A stretch of 64,000 bases of DNA, from positions 1 to 64,000 of the forward strand of contig JAWKUK010000024.1 of the NCBI GenBank assembly GCA_041398605.1, read 5' to 3'. The stretch is from JAWKUK01 sp041398605 (GTDB lineage Bacteria > Planctomycetota > UBA1135 > GCA-002686595). Positions 1-9,539 of this stretch are shown here, piece after piece. Under the pieces are notes generated by a model. It ran no database searches. It saw only the letters and a program-made list of their open reading frames with translations, and was not told where the DNA came from. The translations under genes were made by a program, and so were the position numbers. Each line of letters opens with the position of its first letter. Position 1 is the first letter of the stretch.

Positions 1-1665
1 CATCAGGTACACGCGGTCCGGGTCGACGCCGTGCAGCGTGACGTACGCGTCGATCAAGCGCTGGAACAGCGGATCGATGTGACCCTCGTGCCAGAGGTTC
101 CACGTGTCCGTGGGCGCGCGCGGCGCGACGTAGAAGCCCTCGCTCGGCTCATACAAGCGGATCTGGTTCGCCCACTGCCGGTCGTTGACCTCGCGCGGCG
201 CGCCGCCGCCGCCGTGCATCGAGATCCAGAGGCTCCGCTCCCCCGGGGCTGCGTCACCGAAGCGCTTCTCGAGCGTGCGGAGCGTCCGCTCGCCCACGAC
301 AAAGGCCTTGGCCTCGTACTCGGCGGCGAGCGCCGCGGACGTCGCCTCGGTGCGCGCCGCGAAGGCCTCGGCGATCTGCTGCTCGGCCTCCGCCCGCGAC
401 AGGCCAGCGCCCTGGGCGGGGCCAGCCGTTGCAGCCGACACAGGCGACGCGCCCGCGCCCGGCGTGAGCTCGGACCAGTTCAGGTCGAGCGTGCGCGCGC
501 CCGCGGTGCGCGCGTCGAGGGGCGCACGCCGCGTCTCGCCGCCGACCGTGACTTCGAGCGTGTACTCACCCGCCGCGAGCCGCAGCGCCGGCATGTCGTT
601 CAGGTCCGCGCGGCCCGCGCGCGTCGTCTCGCGCGCGACCTCTGCCCCGTCTGCGCCGCGCACGACGACCTCCGCTGCCACGCGCGCGCCCGGCTCACGC
701 CATACGCGCACGCTGAACAGGGCGAGCGCCGCGTCGGCGTCGCTGGCGGTCCTCGCATAACGCGCGGTCACATCGACCGCGGGGACGCTGCGATCGCTCT
801 GACCCCAGACCATCGGGAAGTGCGCGCCCGTCGCGCGCCATGACGTGGCCCACACGCCGAAGCGCGCGTTGCCCGCGACGGCCTTCGAGGCGTCGCCGAC
901 GAACCAGCCGCGGTCGAGCCCGGCCGCGTCGTACTCGTCCGCCCCGGTGAAGCGCCAGTCCGCGCCGTCGAAGACCTCGACCCAGGTGTGGTTGCCACGC
1001 TTGTCCGCCCACGACGCGACGCCTGCGATGCGCGCCGGCACGCCGACCGCGCGGCACGCGTCGACAAGCAGGATGCTGAGGCCAGTGCACGTCGCGCGCG
1101 TCTGTGCGATCGACTCCGCCGGGCTCTGATTCGGCTGTTTGCGGCCCGTGTTGTAGTGCACGTTCACCGCGTTGAAGAGGCCGCGGTTCAGGGCCTGGGC
1201 CGCCTCCTCCAGCGTCCGCGCGTCTGCGACCAGGGGGGCTGCGACCTCGAGCAGCTTGGGGCGCCATGCCTCGCGCGTCTCGTCGAGCGAGGCATACGGG
1301 AGCACATCGTTCAGGAACACGTCCTCGGGCACGCCCGCCGCCCACGGGAAGCGCGCGCGCGCCTCGAGCGCGAGCGCCAGGTTCTCGCGCAGCAGCTCGA
1401 CCGAGAGGCCAGCATCGCGCGCAGGGGCGTGCTCGGCGAGGAAGTGCGCCGCGCGGGCCCGCAGCGGATCCGCGGACGCGCGCGCCTCTGCCAGGAACGC
1501 GCGCCACCCCTCACCGAGCGCGCCAGCCTCAGGCGCGGCGTCCTGGGCCGCCGGCGCTGGCCCACCTGACACGGGGGGCACAAGCGGGCCTTGAGTCGCG
1601 CCGAAGCAGAGCGTCGTGATGGACGCGCCGAGCGCGGCCGCATACAGGAGGTTCGTGGGTCCCAT
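1..1665 (-). CDS. Secreted transglutaminase-like protein with C-terminal alpha/beta-hydrolase domain (3' end outside window)
   Basis: I read this frame by hand; it is open from an ATG at 1665 to the window edge, so its stop is not seen. Residues 1-26 look like a signal peptide with a hydrophobic core. A transglutaminase-like core follows: Cys193 in ATCTGLS, His226 in GNHTWVEVF, then the acidic stretch FTGADEYD, in the order expected for the Cys-His-Asp triad of the protease-like transglutaminase fold. After a beta-rich segment comes the start of an alpha/beta hydrolase, with an oxyanion-type HGGGG motif near nt 220-235 and a typical strand ending DPDRVYLM at the edge. This suggests a secreted or periplasmic enzyme that combines peptide-type and ester-type hydrolase modules. 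It lies about 100 bp downstream of the helicase gene on the same strand. The domain calls rest on motifs; the substrate is unknown. Confidence 0.75.
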   Translation of the reverse strand, partial: MGPTNLLYAAALGASITTLCFGATQGPLVPPVSGGPAPAAQDAAPEAGALGEGWRAFLAEARASADPLRARAAHFLAEHAPARDAGLSVELLRENLALALEARARFPWAAGVPEDVFLNDVLPYASLDETREAWRPKLLEVAAPLVADARTLEEAAQALNRGLFNAVNVHYNTGRKQPNQSPAESIAQTRATCTGLSILLVDACRAVGVPARIAGVASWADKRGNHTWVEVFDGADWRFTGADEYDAAGLDRGWFVGDASKAVAGNARFGVWATSWRATGAHFPMVWGQSDRSVPAVDVTARYARTASDADAALALFSVRVWREPGARVAAEVVVRGADGAEVARETTRAGRADLNDMPALRLAAGEYTLEVTVGGETRRAPLDARTAGARTLDLNWSELTPGAGASPVSAATAGPAQGAGLSRAEAEQQIAEAFAARTEATSAALAAEYEAKAFVVGERTLRTLEKRFGDAAPGERSLWISMHGGGGAPREVNDRQWANQIRLYEPSEGFYVAPRAPTDTWNLWHEGHIDPLFQRLIDAYVTLHGVDPDRVYLM

Positions 1666-1764
1666 CGCAGCAAGATACACGCGGGCGCTGCTCCGAGGGC
1701 GCACAGCGAGCCGGCGCGCCGCCCGCGGGTGCACCGGGGCCCAAGGACCGCCTTGCCGGCCGAC

Positions 1765-4700
1765 TCAGGCGTCCCCGAGGTCGCCGGACGCGCCGGTGTC
1801 CTCCACCGGCTCCCCGTCGCCGAACCCGAAGCCCTTGCGCTCGAAGCGCTGCAGGACGAGGACCGCGTCGCCCTCCTCGCGCGAGCGCTCGAGGTCGAGC
1901 TCGCCGACGAGCGACCACTCGTGGTACCCCTCAGGGTCCGCCAGCGTCTGCTCCACGCGCGCCGCGCCGTGCGTGTACTCGCACAGCGCGGGCGAGCGCG
2001 CCGCCGCGCCAAGTTCAATCTTGCCGCACTCGTCGACGTACTCGCGGTGCGCGACCTCCAGCGCCTCGTACGTCACGTGCTCGTTCGCGAGCTCCTCGTA
2101 CTGGCGCCCCGCGAGCGCGCGCACCCAGCGGAACGCCGCGTTGCGCACCATGCGCGTGAACGCGCGCGGGTTCGCCGTCACGTCGTAGGGCAGCGGGATC
2201 GGCTCCGCGCCGCCGAGGTCCCCTGCCCAGTCGGGGTCCTCCATGCGCTCCCACTCGTCGATCAAGCTGGAGTCGACGTGCCGCACGAGCGCGCCGAGCC
2301 AATCGCGCAGCTCCCAGATCCCACGCTCCACGTCGCGGCCCGGGGGCAAGCCCTTCACGAGCACGCGCCAGACCTCGCTGAGGTGCCGCAAGAGCTCGCC
2401 CTCGACGACGGCGAGGCCGTAGTGCGACACGTATTCACGGAAGCCCATCCCGAGCTCGAACATGTCACGCACCACGGACTTCGGGCTCGGCATCTGCCGC
2501 GTCAAGCCTGGGTGCTCCTCGTCCCAGCGATCGAACGCGGCGTTGATCTCCTCCTTGAGCGGCTGCGGGTGCTCGATCTCCTGGCGCTCCTCGGTGAAGT
2601 CGCGCTTGGCCGACTGGTCGAACACATCGACGTCGCGCTCGCGGTGCGCGAGCCAGTGTTCGTCGCGCAGCTTCTTCGCTTGACGGCTCAGGACCACACG
2701 CGGGTCGTCGACCACCGACTCGACGAGCGAGAGCAGGTCCAACGCCGGGCCGTCGTCCTCGGGCAGGAAGTCCCACGCGACATCGTGCAAGAAGCGCAAG
2801 AGCGGGCGATCGAACGTCATCGCACCGGCCTCCTCGTCGTCGTCGCGGCGCACGCTGCGCTCTCCGACCGCGAAGGACGCGCCGCCGCTCGGCGTCTTGC
2901 CGGCGGCGACCGCGCGCACCTCGCGGCGCGCGACGAGGGTGTCGAGCACCCGGTCCACCTCGCGCAGCAGCGCCTCGCGCTCTGCGGGCTTCACAGGCAG
3001 CCCTTCGATCACGGCGCGCAGGCGCGCCACGCCTTGCTCGCCGCGGCGCACGAAGTTCATCACGAGGGCGGCGCTGACCTCGAAGCGCACCTCGAGCGGC
3101 CGCGCGGGGCTCGCCGCGAGGTTCTGCATCGTCTGCGCGCTCCAGCTCGGCATCTTGGGCTGGCCCGGGCGCGGCGCGCTCTTCGGCGCCGCCTTCTTCA
3201 CCTTGCCGCCCTTCGCGGCCTTCGCCGCGGCCTTCGCGCGCTCGATCTCATCCTCCGGCGCGAGCACCCACACGTCGCCCTGGGGGTCGCCGCTCTGCGT
3301 CGCATAGCCCGCGCGGCCAGCGCGGCCCGCGAGCTGCTGGAACCGCGCCGCGTCCAAACGCACGTACTCGTTCTTGCCTGAGTTCCGGACGAGCTGAGGG
3401 AACACGACGGTGCGGATCGGGAGGTTCACGCCGACCCCCAACGTATCCGTGCCGAAGATCAGGCGCAGCTCGTTCGCCGCCGAGAGGTTCTCGACGAGGC
3501 GCCGATACTTCGGCAGGAGGCCGCTGTGGTGCAGCCCGATGCCCGCGCGCAAGGCGCGCTTTAGCTGCTTGCCAAACGGCGACGTGAACACGTGCTCGGG
3601 CAGCTCGACGGCCTTGGAGCTCCACCCGCCGCTGCTGGGCTCGCCGAGGGCCTTCTCTGCCGCCTCGTTGCGCGTCACGCACACGATGTAACCCGGCAAC
3701 AGCGCGCCGTCGCGCAGCTCCGTGATCGCGTCGCGCTCCGTCGCGACCTTGTAGGTGAACACGAGCGGCACGGGGCGATCGGTCGACCGCACGAGCTCAA
3801 AGGGCTGACCGGTCAGCGCCTCGACAAGCGACTTCGCGTCGAAGATCTCGCCGATCGTCGCGCTCATCAGGAGATAGCGCGCGCCGTCGAGCAACATCAG
3901 CGGCAGGAGCCACGCGATGCCGCGCTCCTTGTCGGAGAAGTAGTGGAACTCGTCCATCACGACCCAACCGAAGGGCCGCGAGGCGCCCTCGACCTGCGCG
4001 AGGTTCGAGAGGATCTCCGCGGTGCAGCACAGGATCGGCGCGTCGCGATTGACGGACGCGTCGCCCGTCAAGAGCCCGACATTCGCCGAGCCGAACTTGC
4101 GGCACAGGTCAAAGAACTTCTCGTTGACGAGGGCCTTGGTCGGCGCCGTGTAGATGCTGCGCTCGCCGCGCGCCAGCGCGGCAAAGTGCGCGGCCAAGGC
4201 GACGAGTGACTTCCCCGAGCCCGTCGGCGTGTTGAGCAAGACGCTGCTGTCGCCAAAGATGGAGAAATAGGCCTCCATCTGGGCCTCGTAGGGGTTGATG
4301 TTCGAGTCCAAGAGCCAGGCCTCGAACGCCTCCTGCGCGGCGTCCCCCGGGCTCGCCGCGCCCGCCGGCGGCAGGACCCGCACGAGCGGGCCGATGCGCG
4401 CGGAGACGTAGCGTCGATAGACCCGCGTCGCGAGGCCGAAGCCCAGCGGCGCATCGACATCAGGCGCCGCAAACGGGCGCGCGTGCCGCACGAGCGCGTC
4501 GAGCCCCTCCAAGAGCTCACGGAATCCATCGGGCTCGACCGGCACGTCCGCGGGCCGCGTGACCTCGATGCGCGCGCGTGTCTCGTCGAGCTCGAGCCGC
4601 TCCGGCGGGTCCTGCTTCGCGAACGGCGCCAGCACCTCGAGGCGAGCGCGGAGCGCGTCCGCCGCGTCGCTCCCGTGCGCCTCTGAAGCGAGCCACGCGA

Positions 4701-6600
4701 GCGCGCGCAGCGCGACCTCGAACGGCGTGCGCGGCAGCCCCTCGTCCTCTGGCCGCCGACCGCGCGGCTCGGGCACATCGTCAGAGAGCGCCATCAACTG
4801 CAGCGCGAGGCAGCGCTCCAAGGCGCCTTCGCCGCCGGCCCGGAGCTCGCTGATCGCCCAGCTCCCCGCGAGCCGGCGCGCTTGCTCGGGGACGCCCTCG
4901 AGCTCGCCGACCTTGCGCCACGCATCACGCGCCGCTGCCCGAGATTCGTCTGCGCGCCCGGCGCGACGCAAGGCCGTCACGAGGTCCACCGCCAGGTCCA
5001 CGCGCGGCAGCCGCTCGTACGCGCGCCGCGCGAGGTCGACCGCGAGGTCTTCGGCGCCCGTGTCATCGAGCAGCCAGCGCACCGCCTCCGGCGGGCGCGC
5101 GAGCGCAGCGGCCAGGCGCGCGTTGCGCCGCGTCAATGGGTCGAGGTCGTCCAGCCGCGCGGCTGCGCCCGGGCGCGGGGCCCCGCCGGCCCCCGGGACG
5201 CCGCCGACGCTGCACTCCGCGACGAGGGCGAGCGCCGCATCAACGAGCCGCTCGGCGGGCCCTCGCAGCGGCTCGACGCCGGCGTCGACGAGCGCGTCGA
5301 TGAACGCGCCCGCGACGATCGGGTGGCGCAGCGTCCAAATCGCGCCGCCGGCATCGGACACCCCCCGCCGCAGCGGCACCTCACGCGCGAGCGCAGCGAA
5401 GCGGTCCGCGAGCTCGGCCGAAGCGAACACGTCGCCTTGGTCGAGCCCGGCGCTGGCCGCGCCAGCGGCGGCGCCGCTTGGCCCCCCATCAGGGCGCAGC
5501 ACACGCAAGAGCACGCGCTCGGGCACGCCGGGGATTCCGACGAGCGCCGGCAGCGCCAGCATGATCAACGCGTCGAGCGCGGAGGTCCCCTGCGCCACGG
5601 ACTCTGTCGCCTGCGCGAGCGCGCACTCGGTCATCAACTCAGGCGCGCGCAGCGCCAGGAGGCGCGCCTCCGCGTACGCACGCCACGCGTCCTCGTCGCC
5701 CACGAGCGTCCGCCGCACCGCGGCGAACAGCGCGCCGACGGGCTGCGGCGTGGGCGCGCCGGCCGGGAGCGCGCGCTGGTCCACGTCCCCCAGCGGCTCG
5801 GCCAGGGCCGCCTCGAAGCGCGCACACAGCGCGTCGTCGCCGTCCCGCCCCCAGGCACGGAGCACAGCCTGCGCGACGCACAATCGCTCGAGGCGCCGCC
5901 GCTCGCGCGCGCCGACGTCGTCTGCGGCGACGCCCAGCTCGCCCCCGGCGCCCCGATTCGCGTCGCCGCCTGAGTGGCTCAACCCGCCGCCGTCGTCGAC
6001 GTCGCTGCTCGGGCCGTCAGCGCTGGACGCGCCGCGCAGGGTCACGAGCTCGGCGACGCTGTGCAGCCAGGGCCGCGCCTCGCCGCCCGCGCGCACCCAG
6101 GCCCGGGCGTCGGCCAACAGAACGACATCGAGCGCGTGCTCCTTGCCGCGGGCCTTCGCCAGCGCGCGCACGAAGGCGAAGACGGCCTCGACGCGCTCGT
6201 GCGCGTCGTCCACGATGCACACACACCGCCGCTGCGGTGTCTCGCCGACGGGCGCGTGCTCGAGCGCCGTCGTCGCATCAAAAGGGACCTCGCGCGACCA
6301 GAGGCGCACGGCGAGGTCCGCGCGCTCCGCGAGCCGCGCGCCGAGCTGCGCCGCGAGGGTCGAGCGTCCGTCGCCCGGGTGCGCGACGACGATGTGCAGC
6401 CGCAGCCCCGCGGGCGCCGTCGCCAGGCGCTCCAAGAGCGCCGCCCCGACCGGCAGGACCGGCACACGCGGGTCGACCCCGACCGCCAGCGTGGGCGCGC
6501 CGCCAGCCAGGAAGGTCTGCAAGCGCGTCGCGTCCAGGGGCGCGAGCGCCAGGACGGAGTCACGGTCGAGGACAAATGAGGGCGCGCCTTGGGTCTCCAT
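1765..6600 (-). CDS. Ski2-like DExH helicase with C-terminal DUF3516-type region and a long N-terminal STAND/AAA-like extension
   Basis: A 1611-residue protein in three parts. Residues about 65-190 look like a P-loop NTPase of STAND/AAA type with a degenerate Walker A (AHPGDGRST at 73-81, Arg in place of Lys) and a good Walker B (CVCIVDD, 126-132). Residues 190-750 are mostly helical, Ala/Arg-rich and resemble repeat or TPR-like segments. Residues about 760-1190 are a superfamily 2 helicase core: Walker A TPTGSGKS near 790, DEFH box near 881, SAT motif (LLMSATIG), and motif VI QLAGRAGRAGY near 1090. The C-terminus contains WLGALVRHVDSSLIDEWE, which I recognise as typical of the DUF3516 helicases best known from Actinobacteria; those usually lack this N-terminal extension. 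It probably remodels RNA or nucleic acid in the cytoplasm. It is 30 bp from the upstream sulfatase-like gene, so co-transcription is possible. Confidence 0.85.
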   Translation of the reverse strand: METQGAPSFVLDRDSVLALAPLDATRLQTFLAGGAPTLAVGVDPRVPVLPVGAALLERLATAPAGLRLHIVVAHPGDGRSTLAAQLGARLAERADLAVRLWSREVPFDATTALEHAPVGETPQRRCVCIVDDAHERVEAVFAFVRALAKARGKEHALDVVLLADARAWVRAGGEARPWLHSVAELVTLRGASSADGPSSDVDDGGGLSHSGGDANRGAGGELGVAADDVGARERRRLERLCVAQAVLRAWGRDGDDALCARFEAALAEPLGDVDQRALPAGAPTPQPVGALFAAVRRTLVGDEDAWRAYAEARLLALRAPELMTECALAQATESVAQGTSALDALIMLALPALVGIPGVPERVLLRVLRPDGGPSGAAAGAASAGLDQGDVFASAELADRFAALAREVPLRRGVSDAGGAIWTLRHPIVAGAFIDALVDAGVEPLRGPAERLVDAALALVAECSVGGVPGAGGAPRPGAAARLDDLDPLTRRNARLAAALARPPEAVRWLLDDTGAEDLAVDLARRAYERLPRVDLAVDLVTALRRAGRADESRAAARDAWRKVGELEGVPEQARRLAGSWAISELRAGGEGALERCLALQLMALSDDVPEPRGRRPEDEGLPRTPFEVALRALAWLASEAHGSDAADALRARLEVLAPFAKQDPPERLELDETRARIEVTRPADVPVEPDGFRELLEGLDALVRHARPFAAPDVDAPLGFGLATRVYRRYVSARIGPLVRVLPPAGAASPGDAAQEAFEAWLLDSNINPYEAQMEAYFSIFGDSSVLLNTPTGSGKSLVALAAHFAALARGERSIYTAPTKALVNEKFFDLCRKFGSANVGLLTGDASVNRDAPILCCTAEILSNLAQVEGASRPFGWVVMDEFHYFSDKERGIAWLLPLMLLDGARYLLMSATIGEIFDAKSLVEALTGQPFELVRSTDRPVPLVFTYKVATERDAITELRDGALLPGYIVCVTRNEAAEKALGEPSSGGWSSKAVELPEHVFTSPFGKQLKRALRAGIGLHHSGLLPKYRRLVENLSAANELRLIFGTDTLGVGVNLPIRTVVFPQLVRNSGKNEYVRLDAARFQQLAGRAGRAGYATQSGDPQGDVWVLAPEDEIERAKAAAKAAKGGKVKKAAPKSAPRPGQPKMPSWSAQTMQNLAASPARPLEVRFEVSAALVMNFVRRGEQGVARLRAVIEGLPVKPAEREALLREVDRVLDTLVARREVRAVAAGKTPSGGASFAVGERSVRRDDDEEAGAMTFDRPLLRFLHDVAWDFLPEDDGPALDLLSLVESVVDDPRVVLSRQAKKLRDEHWLAHRERDVDVFDQSAKRDFTEERQEIEHPQPLKEEINAAFDRWDEEHPGLTRQMPSPKSVVRDMFELGMGFREYVSHYGLAVVEGELLRHLSEVWRVLVKGLPPGRDVERGIWELRDWLGALVRHVDSSLIDEWERMEDPDWAGDLGGAEPIPLPYDVTANPRAFTRMVRNAAFRWVRALAGRQYEELANEHVTYEALEVAHREYVDECGKIELGAAARSPALCEYTHGAARVEQTLADPEGYHEWSLVGELDLERSREEGDAVLVLQRFERKGFGFGDGEPVEDTGASGDLGDA

Positions 6601-6630
6601 CGAGCGGAAGAGGATACCCGGCCCGCGCGG

Positions 6631-8463
6631 TCACCGATCGGTCATTTGCACGGCGCGCCACGCCTCGAGCGCGCCCGTCAAGGCCCCGACCACCTCGGGC
6701 CGCTCGCGCGCGAGGTCGCGCTGCTCGCCCGGGTCATCGACGCGCGAGAAGAGCTGGAACCGCGTCCCGTAGACAAAGTCAGAGGCCTCGGGCCCCGATA
6801 GCTCCCAATCGTCGAAGCGATCGCGCCCGAGCGGCGCGACGAGCGCGTGCAGCGTCCAATCGCGCGTGCTAGCGAGCAAGAGGTGCCGCGAGTTGACGCG
6901 ATAGACCTGGCTGACGCCGAGGAGGGCGCTCTCTGGGGCAGCGCCGCGCCCCTCAAGCGCGGGGAGCCATGATCCCCCGCGCGCGCGCGGCAGCGGCGAC
7001 ACGCCGAGGATGTCGAGCACCGTCGGCGCGACATCGATGAGCTGCGCTTGCTCACGCACACGCACGCCGCGCGGCAGCGACGCCGCGCGCGGGAGCCGCA
7101 TGATCAAGGGCACGCGCACGAGCTCTTGGTACAGCGAGTGGCTGTGCCCGACCGAGCCGTGCTCCAGGAACTCCTCGCCGTGGTCGCTCGCGACGACGAC
7201 GAGGGTCTCGTCGGCGCGGCCGGTCGCGTCGAGCGCAGCGAGCAGCGCGCCGAGCTGCTCGTCGAGGGCGCGCACTTCGGAGGCGTAGAGCGCCCTCATT
7301 CGCGCGAGGTGCTCCGGCGGAATGGTGACGTCCGCAAAGCGCTTGGCGTCCCACAGGACTTCGATCGGGACCTCGCGCTGGTAGGGAGCGTCCGCAGGCC
7401 AGTCGGGCTGGAACTCGCGCGCCCAGGGCGCGACGGCCTCATATGGCGCGTGCGGCTGCAAGAGGTGCACGTGCAAGAAGAACGGCGCGTCCGCGTGCGC
7501 CGCGAGCCAGGCCTCGGCCTCGCCCGGCCGCGCGTGTTGCGCGAAGTCGGCGTAACCCTGGTCGAACCCGAACTCGCGCGTGAGCCACGGGTTGTCCAAG
7601 AAGGCCGCCGTTTGGTAACCCCGCGCGGAGAGGCGCTCCGCGAGGGTCTCATTGAAGCCCTGGAGGCGCTGGCTCTCGCGCAGCGAGCGGTGCTCGATCG
7701 GGTAGGTGCTCGTCAAGAGAGAGGCGATCGACGCGTGCGTGTGCGGGGCCTGGCTCAGCGCGTCCTCGAAGAGCACGCCATCGGCGGCGAGCGCGTCGAG
7801 GTGCGGCGAGGTCGGCAGCGGGTTGCCATAACAACCGAGGGCGTCCTGACGCACGGTGTCGACCGTGACGAGGACGAGGTTGAAGCGGCCCTCGGGCGCG
7901 AGGCGCGGAGCCTGCAGCCGGGCACGCAATCCGGGCAAGCTCCCAACGGCGCCGGCCAAGGCGAGGACCAGGGGCGCGCGCCAGCGCCAGCTCGAGCCGG
8001 CCCCGCGGGCACCGCCTGCGCCACCGCCTAGGCCACTCTTGAAGCCACTGTTGAAGCCACTGTTGAAGCCACTGCCAAGGCCGCCACACCAGCGCAGCGC
8101 CGGCGCGAACACGACATGCACGCAGGCGGCGCCCGCCGCCAGCGCCAGGGTCCGCTTGCGTTCGAGATCGGGCTGCGCGAGGTGCGCCCACGCGAGCCAC
8201 ACGCCGGCCGCGAACGCCGCGCGCGCGAGGCGCTCGACGCGCGAGCGCCCCTCGGCGACGCCGCCCGCGAGCGCGCCGAGCAAGACCGGCGCCCAGAGCG
8301 TCCGCACACCGAGCGCGCTCGACCATTCGAGGGTCGGGCCCAGTGGCCGCCCGAGGACATCGACTAGGGGGCCGACGATCCGCACGAGTGAAACGAGCAG
8401 AAGCGCCTCGAGGGCGTACGCGAGCGCGCGCGCCGAGCCGCCGATTTGGGTACGTGGGCTCAT
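6631..8463 (-). CDS. Membrane-anchored sulfatase/alkaline-phosphatase-superfamily hydrolase with Thr nucleophile
   Basis: 610 residues. The first 150 residues contain about four hydrophobic segments, followed by a Gly/Ser/Phe/Asn-rich linker with a short tetrapeptide repeat, then a sulfatase fold from about residue 195. The metal and active-site elements are visible: VTVDT near the domain start, APHTHASIASLLT around Thr242, and ASDHGEEF plus GHSHSLY later. At the formylglycine site the CxPSR motif is absent and Thr242 takes its place, as in phosphoglycerol and phosphoethanolamine transferases of the same superfamily. I infer a phospho- or phosphoryl-transfer enzyme with its catalytic domain outside the membrane. 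Its start overlaps the stop of the upstream SGNH-like gene by 4 bp (ATGA), suggesting translational coupling. It is clearly paralogous to the enzyme at 11102-13003. Confidence 0.88.
   Translation of the reverse strand: MSPRTQIGGSARALAYALEALLLVSLVRIVGPLVDVLGRPLGPTLEWSSALGVRTLWAPVLLGALAGGVAEGRSRVERLARAAFAAGVWLAWAHLAQPDLERKRTLALAAGAACVHVVFAPALRWCGGLGSGFNSGFNSGFKSGLGGGAGGARGAGSSWRWRAPLVLALAGAVGSLPGLRARLQAPRLAPEGRFNLVLVTVDTVRQDALGCYGNPLPTSPHLDALAADGVLFEDALSQAPHTHASIASLLTSTYPIEHRSLRESQRLQGFNETLAERLSARGYQTAAFLDNPWLTREFGFDQGYADFAQHARPGEAEAWLAAHADAPFFLHVHLLQPHAPYEAVAPWAREFQPDWPADAPYQREVPIEVLWDAKRFADVTIPPEHLARMRALYASEVRALDEQLGALLAALDATGRADETLVVVASDHGEEFLEHGSVGHSHSLYQELVRVPLIMRLPRAASLPRGVRVREQAQLIDVAPTVLDILGVSPLPRARGGSWLPALEGRGAAPESALLGVSQVYRVNSRHLLLASTRDWTLHALVAPLGRDRFDDWELSGPEASDFVYGTRFQLFSRVDDPGEQRDLARERPEVVGALTGALEAWRAVQMTDR
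8038..8073 (-). repeat. Short in-frame 12-bp tandem repeat in the sulfatase-like gene
   Basis: Three copies of a 12-bp unit (plus strand gaagccactgtt and close variants) encode the tetrapeptide Gly-Phe-Asn/Lys-Ser on the minus strand. It sits in the linker between the membrane segments and the hydrolase domain, where length change would be tolerated. Confidence 0.8.
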
Positions 8464-9539
8464 CGCTCCTCCTGGTCCTCGCCTTCGAATGCCTGCTTTG
8501 AGCGCGCGAGGAGCCCGCCGGCACGCAGCGCCGCGGCGATGACCGCCGCGCGCTCGCGCTGGCCGGCGGCGTTCGTGCGGCGGCCATCGACGAAGAGCTC
8601 ATCACGCTCCGACAGCGCCGCTGCCACGTCGACGAGCGGCACCGCGTCGCGGACTGCGACGCTCTGGAGCGCTGCGTTGGCCTCGCCCATGGCGGTCACC
8701 CAGGTGGCGGGATCGCCCTCGCCAGGGAAGGCCACAAACGAGGTCGGTTGGGTCAAGAGCACGGCCTGAGCGTTGGACGCAGCGACCTCCGCGACGAGCG
8801 CGCGCACGTTGGCCTCGAAGGGCTGGATCGTCGTCGCCGCGAAGTTCGCGGCCATGTCGCCGCGCTCGCGCTGCTGCGCGACCGCGTGGATCGAAGGCGC
8901 GCGCTCGAGGCCATGCCCGAGGCGCCGCGCGAGGCCGTCGAGCAGCACGCTGTGCCGCCAGAGCGGCCAGGGCGCCTGCGACCACGCGCGATACATGTGC
9001 GAGTGATCAGGGACGAAGTCCGCGTAGCGGATGCGCGCCACCGCGTCGGTGTAACCCACGTCGATCAACACCAGATCAGGCGCCAGCTCGTCGAGCAGCC
9101 GCGGTAGGCGGCGCAAGTGCAACGGCGTCGTCTGGGCCGGGACGCTGACATTGACCACCTGCAGGTCGACGCCGCGCTCGGCGCGCACGAGCGGCGCCAA
9201 CAGCGACTCGAGGACCCGCGGCCAAGCCTCGTCGAAGCGCACTTGCGTGCCATAAGCCTCGGCTTCGCCGAGGACCATGATGCGGAGGGCCCCAGGGTGC
9301 GCGCGCTCGTAGACGCGGCGCTCGCGGAACCCTTGCGCGGAGTGTTCGGGGTGATCGCGGCGCAGCCGGAAGTACGTGTCCTCGTCAGGCTCGAAGTTCC
9401 GCGCGTCACGCGGGAGCCACGGGTGCCCCCAGGGGTGCTGCACCTCGGGCACGCTCGCGGCGCGGACCAAGCGCGCGCCGCCCTCCAACGCCCCTAGCAC
9501 GAGGCACAGCGCGAGACACCAAACGACGGGCCTACGCAT
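8460..9539 (-). CDS. SGNH/GDSL-like secreted protein of a surface-polymer cluster
   Basis: About 359 residues from the ATG at 9539, chosen because a hydrophobic signal sequence (RRPVVWCLALCLVLG) begins right there and the upstream gene overlaps by only 8 bp; an earlier ATG at 9611 would overlap by 80 bp. The order of elements resembles an SGNH hydrolase: IMVLGEAEAYG in the position of the GDS block (but with Glu, no obvious GDSx Ser), an LVLIDVGYTDA block corresponding to the GxND-like region, and a weak C-terminal VDGRRTNAAGQ where family members carry the DxxH block. The catalytic Ser and His are therefore not clear, and the protein may be an inactive or AlgX/ALGJ-like relative. It sits between a GT4 glycosyltransferase and a sulfatase-like enzyme, overlapping both, so a role in modifying a surface glycan is plausible. 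Confidence 0.65.
   Translation of the reverse strand: MRRPVVWCLALCLVLGALEGGARLVRAASVPEVQHPWGHPWLPRDARNFEPDEDTYFRLRRDHPEHSAQGFRERRVYERAHPGALRIMVLGEAEAYGTQVRFDEAWPRVLESLLAPLVRAERGVDLQVVNVSVPAQTTPLHLRRLPRLLDELAPDLVLIDVGYTDAVARIRYADFVPDHSHMYRAWSQAPWPLWRHSVLLDGLARRLGHGLERAPSIHAVAQQRERGDMAANFAATTIQPFEANVRALVAEVAASNAQAVLLTQPTSFVAFPGEGDPATWVTAMGEANAALQSVAVRDAVPLVDVAAALSERDELFVDGRRTNAAGQRERAAVIAAALRAGGLLARSKQAFEGEDQEER

Noticed and set aside
1591..3381. Long plus-strand open frame opposite the helicase gene, Arg/His/Leu-rich
   Set aside because: In DNA of about 70% G+C antisense frames often stay open; this one has no family motifs, and the minus strand holds clear helicase motifs across the same bases.
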